A stretch of 64,000 nt of DNA from Juglans regia (lineage: Eukaryota; Streptophyta; Magnoliopsida; Fagales; Juglandaceae), in the NCBI RefSeq assembly GCF_001411555.2, contig NC_049907.1:2798243-2862242 (forward strand). The letters run 5' to 3'. Position 1 is the stretch's first letter, and every line of letters starts with the position of its first letter. The notes below the pieces were generated by a model. It made no database searches. It was not told the origin of the DNA and worked only from the letters and a program-made list of their open reading frames with translations. The position numbers and the translations under genes are program-made. Of the stretch, positions 50,464-58,700 are shown piece after piece.

Positions 50464-53000
50464 ATATGTTATTTTTTTGTAGTGATTTTATAATGATTTT
50501 ATTAAAAAAAAAATGTCTTCACATTGTCTCTCTCTGTGGCCCGATTCATCCTCATGGTCCGTTCTCCTTCAGCCCAGCCCGGAGCCGCTGTGCGCTAGCC
50601 AGCCTCACTGCCACCACCGGGGAGTCCCTCTCATGCCGACGACCAACCAAGGCACCATCGATGTCCCCCACGCGCAGCCCTACCTCTCCCCCGTGGAAAC
50701 CCAGCCGAAATGGATTTCTCCCATTTCTCTCAACCGGCGCCGTCGTACGCGGCCACCTACCGTCACGACCACCACAGGCGACTCCCCTTCACGCCGGCGA
50801 CCAACCCAGCCACCACTGATGTCCCTCACGTGCAGCCCTATCTGTCCCCAACGGAAACCCATCCGAAATGGGTTTCTTCCATTTCTCTCAACCAGCACAG
50901 CCGTAGGCGGCCACCCAAGCCACCACACCTCTACCACTTCACACCGGCGACAATCTCTACCAAACCCGACCACCACGAACCTCCATTTCCCTCTCCGTCG
51001 CACACTGCCATTCAGACGCACACGGCAACTGTGAGATCTCTAGTTTTGCTTGTATTTTAATCTTTTTTTTTATTTTTTTAATTGAGGTGTTATTTTGTTA
51101 TTTTAATTAATGTGTTAATTAATTATGTTGTTTGTTATTTTATTTGTTTTGGTATTTTATTTTGATGTTGTTGTTTTAAATTACTGGGCCTTGTGTGTGT
51201 GTGTGTTTATTTTAAAACCCAACCCAGTTATTTTAATCCCAGCCCGTAGCCCGGCCCAGCCCGTGAAAACCCAGCCCCCCACTAACCCAAACGGCACCGT
51301 TTTGATGGAGCTAGGGCTCCATCTTATTCACTTCATGCGCCGCACACTATCGCTGCTTCTTCTTCCTGCTTCTTCTTCTCCTTCTTTCTTCTTCCTGCGC
51401 GCAGCACGCAGCTGCTGCCGAATGTAGATCCCAGCCGTGAGCCACCTCCACCTTCATCTCTCTCTCTCGTGTCGTTCGGCATGCACCCCGAGGGCTTGCT
51501 GTCAACCCGTGGCATCGCACGGTCACTTGTCCTTCCGCAAGCTCCTCGGTGGCGATGGGCATGGCTTCCGTGAGTGCCGCCGTGCCACGCGTCCGCGAGA
51601 GGACTTCTTTTTCTCCACGGCATGCTGCCGTTATTTCCTTCCTCCACCGTGCGACACGGGTGCCATGCAACCGCCACTTTGGCCTATTTATAGGCTCGGT
51701 TTTCTTAAGTTTTAGGAGTCCGATTTGAGTTCTATTTAGCTTTCATTTCTTGGTAATTTTAGTGGCTTAAAACTGTGATTTTTGGTGAATCCGAATGTTG
51801 GTTTTTGGCCCTGGTTGCTTGTCTATTTCTCGTGGGTAACCCGTGCACTTTAAGCTTGTATTTTCATTCCAAGCCGTGAGTGTGAGGGCTGTCGGGCACT
51901 GTCTTGCCGTGTGCCGTCGTTGCACCGCCGCCTTGTACAATTGTCCATTTCGTCGTGTATGTAATTTTCTCTCTCAATAATATTGTGTGTAATTTCTCAA
52001 TTTTTATAAATAAACTGTTGAAAATCATATTTATCGTTTTATTAAATTGTGCCGTGATGTCACGAAATCTGTTGGATATTAATACTATTGTGTGGGTGCG
52101 TGTGTTTCACGACCCTAAGTTGAGATGGGGCATTATCTCGGTGGAGCTCTTCTGGTCACTCGGAAACGTAACAGACTGACGTGACATTCCCTGAATTGTC
52201 ACATGGCGACGATAGGAACGGACGAGACGGTAACGCTCTCGTACCGATTTCGTGACCTTTGGCTGGCGAGGTTAGAGGATGTTTGGCCATGTACGCGCTG
52301 AGCGCGGAACTGGACATCGCTCGTTACGAAGTCTCATGCACAGACGTTATTCGTGATGTGACGAAGAGAGCCAGGTCGTGTGAACGGTCCATAGGGGAGA
52401 CCGTAGCGCATGCTTAATAAAATAATGGTTATGATTGGACCAAAATGGAATTTTGGCGTGAGTGGTTAAAAAGAGTATTTTGGAAAAAAGAACATGTGCT
52501 GTTGTTTTATGTGGATTATGTCCGTATGGGGATGCGTGATTTTATATATTTCTTAGATGTTATTTCGGTTAATTACTTCTTGCGATGTCATAATCTTATT
52601 GTGGTGTTTTACCCTACGGTTCCGTTTTATGGTGCCGTAGAGTCTGACGCAGAACCCGAGTTTGAACCTGAGGGCCGACTCTGCCAGAAGTATAAGTTGC
52701 TGATTTGTTGTTCAGCGTTTTGGGATTTGTTTTCTTTCTGATACTTTATGTCTTTAATTTATTTGTCGGGTGACTGTATAATTCTTGTAAAGTTATTTTA
52801 CTGTTTTTAAACAAATTCTGGTACTGAATAAAGAAAGACTTTTTATTTCTCCGCTGCGTATATTTTTTTGTACACTTATTGCATGTTGTACACACTGAGC
52901 ACTGGTCGATGGGGTGCATGATTCGTGTGATCATCATCCCAGTGTCACGAACTCCACTAAAATAACACGTGAGGGTTGAGGGCGCCACATCAACTCTCTC
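50464..53000. repeat. GC-richer unclassified retroelement-like region
   Basis: GC content jumps in this block. 50630-50960 holds a tandem duplication, 51230-51290 an AGCCCGGCCCAGCCC-type tract, and 51340-51420 a CTTCTTCTTC tract. 52180-52420 is a dense GACG-rich stretch, and a TCACGAACTCCAC-type string sits near 52946. The mix resembles a noncoding LTR-retrotransposon derivative. I could not find paired LTRs, a primer site or coding domains. The long frames (50513-51034 on +, 51333-51677 on -) are compositionally biased and unrecognised. Confidence 0.35.
50631..50958. repeat. Tandem duplication of about 150 bp, GC-rich
   Basis: Units 50631-50788 and 50789-50938, plus the start of a third at 50939, share GCCG.CGACCAACC, GATGTCCC.CACG.GCAGCC, GAAACCCA.CCGAAATGG and CATTTCTCTCAACC. 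Units differ at many positions, so the duplication is old. Confidence 0.8.
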
Positions 53001-53113
53001 TCTTCCTCTCTTCAAACCAAAAAGAAACGAAGAAGAAACAAAACAGAGATGCGAAAATACATCTGAAATGAAGAAAGAAACATACCTATGTTGTTGAGTC
53101 GAAGAAAGAAAAC

Positions 53114-53403
53114 AAACATGCGATTGAGCCATAGAAAGAAAATAAACATGCGAGAAAGAGAAGAATTAAAATAAGAGGCAGAAGTGAAATTAGAAATTTT
53201 TGCATACCAAATGGCGAGAAGAAAACTCTTAAACAGCACGACAAGAAATTTTTCTTCCAAACATGCGATCGAGCCATAGAAAGAAAATAAACATGCGAGA
53301 AAGAGAAGAATTAAAATAAGATGCAGAAGTGAAATTAGAAATTTTTGCATACCAAATGGCGAGAAGAAAACTCTTAAACAGCACGGCAAGAAATTTTTCT
53401 TCC
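53114..53403. repeat. 145-bp tandem duplication
   Basis: Two adjacent 145-bp copies (53114-53258 and 53259-53403) start AAACATGCGAT and end ATTTTTCTTCC. I count three differences, so the duplication is recent. The minus-strand frame across it (53012-53518) encodes a repeated hydrophobic segment but matches nothing I know. Confidence 0.92.
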
Positions 53404-53870
53404 TCCACTTGAGTATGAAACATCTACAAATTGTAGAAAATATTTTGCACTCCATCCCTTCTATCAAGGGTAGATATTTTGGACTGTCAGATACAATAGC
53501 TAACCAGATGTTTAACATTCAACTAAGAAGTAAAAATGTGACCGAAATGAAAGAAAATATGATGGAAATGAACGACAGAAGAAGAAGACACTGGATTGAT
53601 CACTATTTTAAACTGTTCATTAATGTTGATGTTATAGACACTTTTAAGATATAGGCAGATATCCTATATCTTAAAAGCACCTATCCTTATATGATGAACA
53701 GTAATAAATAATGTTTTTTTTTACACTTTATTCTGCATATACCCCTATATAACAAATTATTATTACAATTCTGTCCTTTTAAGTCTTCAATTTTATAAAA
53801 AAGTACATAAATATTTTATTATAATTAGAAAAATTACCATTAAAAATCTTTTGCCGTGTAGTATCTTTCA

Positions 53871-54046
53871 AGAGTAATTCTACATACAACCGTGAAGTGT
53901 GTAAACGTCACATAATCGTTTAAAAAAATAATGGGGTCCACTATTAAAAATTTAATTTTTTTCATGTGGATCCTATATTTTATTCATTTTTTTCAAAACA
54001 ATTACTCGACGGTTGCACAATTCACAGTTGCAAATATATTTTCTCA
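53871..54046. repeat. Fold-back MITE, family F, copy 5
   Basis: The best preserved family F copy. The left end AGAGTAATTCTACATACAAC, then CGTGAAGTGTGTAAACGTCA, pairs with the right end (GACGGTTGCACAATTCACAG, then TTGCAAATATATTTTCTC). The central inverted GGGGTCCAC / GTGGATCC words flank AAATTTAATTTTTTTC. Confidence 0.7.
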
Positions 54047-54151
54047 TCTTCTAAAAGTTTTGAACTCCTTTAGGGTATTGACAAAAAATGACCATGACTT
54101 TTTTAGATGGTTTGGCATGCGTGCAGTATGACATAGTCACATAAGCTCATA

Positions 54152-54173
54152 TGTGTGTGTGTGTATATATATA

Positions 54174-54214
<41 letters not shown>
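54152..54214. repeat. (GT)n(AT)n compound microsatellite
   Basis: Short GT run, then about 50 bp of TA repeats broken by one TT/AT step. Confidence 0.9.
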
Positions 54215-54219
<5 letters not shown>

Positions 54220-54396
54220 TAGGCATGCACTATTGTTTTTGAAAAATGTTTGTCTTCCTGCTGCCTCCCTTTGAAATTTTTTTTTATATTTATTTTTATT
54301 TGGTAATTAAAGAAATATTTTTTAATGATGTTGTCTATTTTTAAAAAAATATATTGAAAAATGTTAAAAAAATGCATGTGAAAAAAAGAAAAAAAA

Positions 54397-54588
54397 ACAC
54401 ATGAAATACAATAGCGAGAGCCCTCAACAAAGCAGCGATGGCTGTAGAGCCAATTTTTTTTTTTTTAAATTGCAGCTAGTGAAAAAGCAAAAATAAATAA
54501 AAAAACACATGAAATACACTAGCGTGAGCTCTCAACAAAGCAGCGGTGGCTGTAGAGCCACTTTTTTTTTTTTTAAATTGCAACCAGT
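54397..54588. repeat. 108-bp tandem duplication
   Basis: Units starting ACACATGAAATACA at 54397 and 54505 share CTCAACAAAGCAGCG.TGGC, TGTAGAGCCA, a T-run and AAATTGCA. Several differences and the T-run length separate them. Confidence 0.85.
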
Positions 54589-55769
54589 AAATAGTATTTC
54601 TTGTTAGGAATAACGTTAGCTATGTTATCATGTATATATTTATGGAGAATAGTCCAAATTAAATTAGAAAAAGCTAGCTAGCTAGCATATAATTGTGTAT
54701 ATCATGTGGTGATGACTCACTAATCTTATTTCTATCCGATTGTTTTATTGAACAAATAAATTTGGATTCGTCAACTTTTAGTTACTACATATCTACGACA
54801 TTATACGCATGATGTCATGCATATATTGGTCAATTATATTTGATTGTAACTTCAACATGCATTCTTATTATTATTATTATGTTGCTTATAAACTTGATAA
54901 TATTTATGTAAAAAATTGTGTTTAAAATTTGGTGATTTTAAATATGCAACTCTCAAGAACTTGTTAATTGAATAGTAATTTTGTATGTTAGCCCTTTTAT
55001 ATAAATAATGATGTTTTTAATTAGATATTATTCAGAATCTGCTTTTAAAAAGTTTTTATTTAATTAATGAATTGTTACTATTGTATACTTTTACAAAAAG
55101 ATTTTTTTTTTTGTATAAATTTTTTTTTTCATCTAACCGGACGTTACGTACAAGGGGGCATACGCCGCCTTACTAGTATATATATATATATAAATATATA
55201 CCGGTCTTCTTTGTTGCACAAGTAATAGTTTGACAGAAGAAATCCTTCTGCCAGGTAGCAAGTAGCAATTATTCTTCGTCTGTGTCTATTCCGATAAATC
55301 CGGAATTTCTGAAGAAATTGTTGTATGAAGCCTCGGATGCAGTGTCTGAATCATCTTCAGATTTGCCTTACAGCACTAGATATTGCTAACAGGTTTCAGC
55401 CACTTGGCAAGCCTGATCAAAACAAGATAGAAAAAAGAGAAATAATGTATATGAGTACGCTTGAAAGCCATCATGAAATTAAAACATTCGTACGTACCAA
55501 GATATACTAATATATATGTGCGCATTTGGGATCGATCGAGTAGTGTTTCTAGCAAGCTTAATTGCCGCCAGACAAGCCCGATCTCAACCATTTCTCTCAT
55601 ACTCATGAACTAGCACGATCTGAATTAAAATCAGATAAAAAACACCAAACAGCTTTGAAATATATAATAATGACCGACGAATATTCAAATCACTGGGTTT
55701 TTCCTCTTATTTCATAGACCAATATTGCCATAAAACTTTTAAGTACATGATTAATATGGGAGCCAAGTT
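54589..55769. other. AT-rich spacer and 3' flank of the second MES-like gene
   Basis: No gene recognised. 55250-55620 is slightly less AT-rich, with open frames on both strands (55325-55510, 55376-55606) that I cannot identify. The last 100 bp are probably the 3' UTR of the minus-strand gene. Confidence 0.5.
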
Positions 55770-58700
55770 TCAAGGATATTTGTCTGCAATTTCAAGGAGG
55801 TAGGAGCACAGCTCCTTCGGTTGCGAGAACATCACCATGTGATCGGAACCGGCAATTACCTTCACCTCCGGTGCTGGATTGTTCTCAATCATCCACCTTT
55901 GGAAATCCACCTTCATCGCATTGTCTTTTTCACAAATGATGTAAACTCTAGGAACTTGCCCGTATTTCTCCCTGCTCAGATTTTCTTCTTTTTGCAATGT
56001 TGAAGTATCCCCATAGAGACGAATTGGTCTCACCAACGACATTGCAAGCGTCAAATCCTAGTAATTTATAATTAGTTTCATCGTGTACAATATATTAGGA
56101 AATGCATGCCAACTTAATTAATTAGCTAACTAACTTATAATAATTATAACATTAATTACTATTAAGTATTAACAAGAATTTTGTGCACAACTTACAATGA
56201 AAGTAGTAGTCTAGCTTAAAAAAAAAAAAAAGGAGTCTAGTGTCATATCTGCAAAGAGAAATTATAGCTTTGACTATAAAACGATGTCACAAAAGTAAAC
56301 TCACAAATTAACGTAGTTTAATGTGTTATATTAGATTGTAAAATTACTTTTATTATAAAGTATATCTAATGTATATATCATATGAAATCATGTCAATTTG
56401 TAAATTTATTTTTATGAGATCTCTTTGTGATTGTAACATTTCTTATCCACAAAACGTATTGACACCATCCAAAACTGCTCATTCCCAGGATCCCAAACTA
56501 CACAAAATCAGCCATGAAATCCTCATCATAATTCTAGGAATTGATTTGTAAATATTGATTCTAGGAATTGATTTGTAATTATTATTTCTTTCCTTGTATT
56601 TGTTTATTTCCATACGTAGTCTAGCCTCTTGTATCTATTTAAACCAGAACCTATCATTGTATTTGGCAAGTCATTACAATAAAAATATTCTGTTTTCACA
56701 TTATTGACATGGTATCAGCCTAAAGACGATTCCTAGCCTACCCGAAACCTCCATGGCTTCCTCTTCAAACTCCACTGTTACCTCCCCATATTCCCTTCAC
56801 CCCTCTGATTCCCCTAGTCTAATTCTTGTATCCGGCCTCCTTACGGGAGACAATTTTCCAAAATGGCAAAAAGCCATGACTCGAGCACTCAACGCCAAGA
56901 ACAAACTCAGTTTTGTTGATGGCTCTCTCCCCAACCCTGATTCGACCTCTCCAGATTACAACCAATGGAATCAAACCAAAGACATGGTCCTTACCTGGAT
57001 TTTAAACTCCATCAGTCCATCTCTAGCCAACTCCCTTGAATATCACACCAATCCACGAGATGTTTGGGTTGACCTTCAATCTCGTTTCAGTCACGGCAAT
57101 AATGCCCGTCTCTATCTCCTCAAACGTGAGCTTTCCTCTCTGCAACAAAACACCACCTCCATTCATGAGTATTACAACCATATCAAACAAATATGGGATG
57201 AATTAAGCCATCTTCAAAACAACACTGACCTCAAGGATTTACAAAAACAAGCCGATGACGAACGCGTCTTCCAGTTCCTTCTTGGTCTAAATGATTCTTT
57301 TGCCCAACTCAGAACCCAAATCCTAGCTATGGAACCCCTTCCTTCCATCACAAAAATTTTCTCTATTTTATTTCAGGAAGAGCAGCAGCACCTTCTGCAC
57401 ATCTCCCACTGCCGACGGAATTCATGGCCTTCGCAGCAACCAACTCCAGCACTGCCCGAAGCCATCTTCACTGCACTGAATGTGGCAAAACGGGTCACAC
57501 CCGTGACCGATACTGGAGAATAATCGGGTACCCATCTGGCCGTGACCCACGCTCCAAGCCGCGCCCCTCCTTACTCGGCAAACCACCTTCTGGCTTGGCT
57601 CCGGTCGCAAATCAAGCCTCCTTCTCCGCAGATTCCTCGCCAGTACTGGGATTGACGCCGGAGCTCTACCAAAAATTGTTGGACTTGCTCACACCGACAC
57701 CCCCTTCCTCCAATTTCGTCGGTAATGTCACTACTTCTCCTTCCTCCTTTGACAGCCACCACGATTGGGTCGTGGACAGCGGCGCTAGTGCGCACATGTG
57801 CCACGATCGCCGCCTATTTTCTGCTCTTAAGTCCCCCCCCCCTTCTCTCTCGGTAAAGCTCCCGAATGGCCATACCCTCTCTATTATGGGTATCGGCTCC
57901 TGCAACTTGTCCCCGACTCTTACCCTCTCAAATGTCTATTATATCCCTGACTTTCATTTTAATCTTCTATCTGTCCCTCAGCTCACAACTAACACAAATT
58001 GCATTGTTTCTTTTTCTTCTAAAAATTTTTTGTTTCAGGACCCACAGTCGACGAGGCTGATTGGAGCGGGTGATTTTTGCAATGGGCTTTATGTGTACCG
58101 GCCCAACAATGTTCTGGCTCTCTCAGTTCAATCCACTGCTAATAAAGACTTATGGCACCAACGCCTAGGTCATCCTTCCCGCCTTATTATTCCTCAATTA
58201 TTTAATAATTCTCATGTTATTTCAAATTGTGATGTTTGTGCTCGTTCTAAGCACACACGTTTGCCTTTTTCCTCTAGTGATAATAAAAGTTCTTTTGCTT
58301 TCAATAGAATATTTTGTGACATTTGGGGTGGATACCATACTTCTTCTATTTGTGGTTCTCATTATTTTCTCACTATAGTTGATGATTTTTCCCGCACCAC
58401 TTGGATTTATCTTATGCGTTATAAATCAGAGGCCTATACAAATCTTATACATTTTTTTGCCCTTGTTCAAACTCAGTTCAATACTACAGTAAAAAAAATT
58501 CGTACTGATAATGGACAAGAATTTCTTTCGCAAAAATTTCAATCTTATCTTCACAATCACGGCATTATTCATGAACGTACTTGCGTTGAAACTCCGCAAC
58601 AAAATGGCGTTGCGGAGCGAAAACACAGGCACCTTCTAAATATTGCTCGTAGTCTTCGCTTCCAAGCACACTTGCCTCTAAAATTTTGGGGAGAATGTGT

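Noticed and set aside
50513..51034. 173-aa Pro/Ser/Thr-rich frame
   Set aside because: Overlapping open frames on both strands and a tandem duplication indicate composition bias; no recognisable protein.
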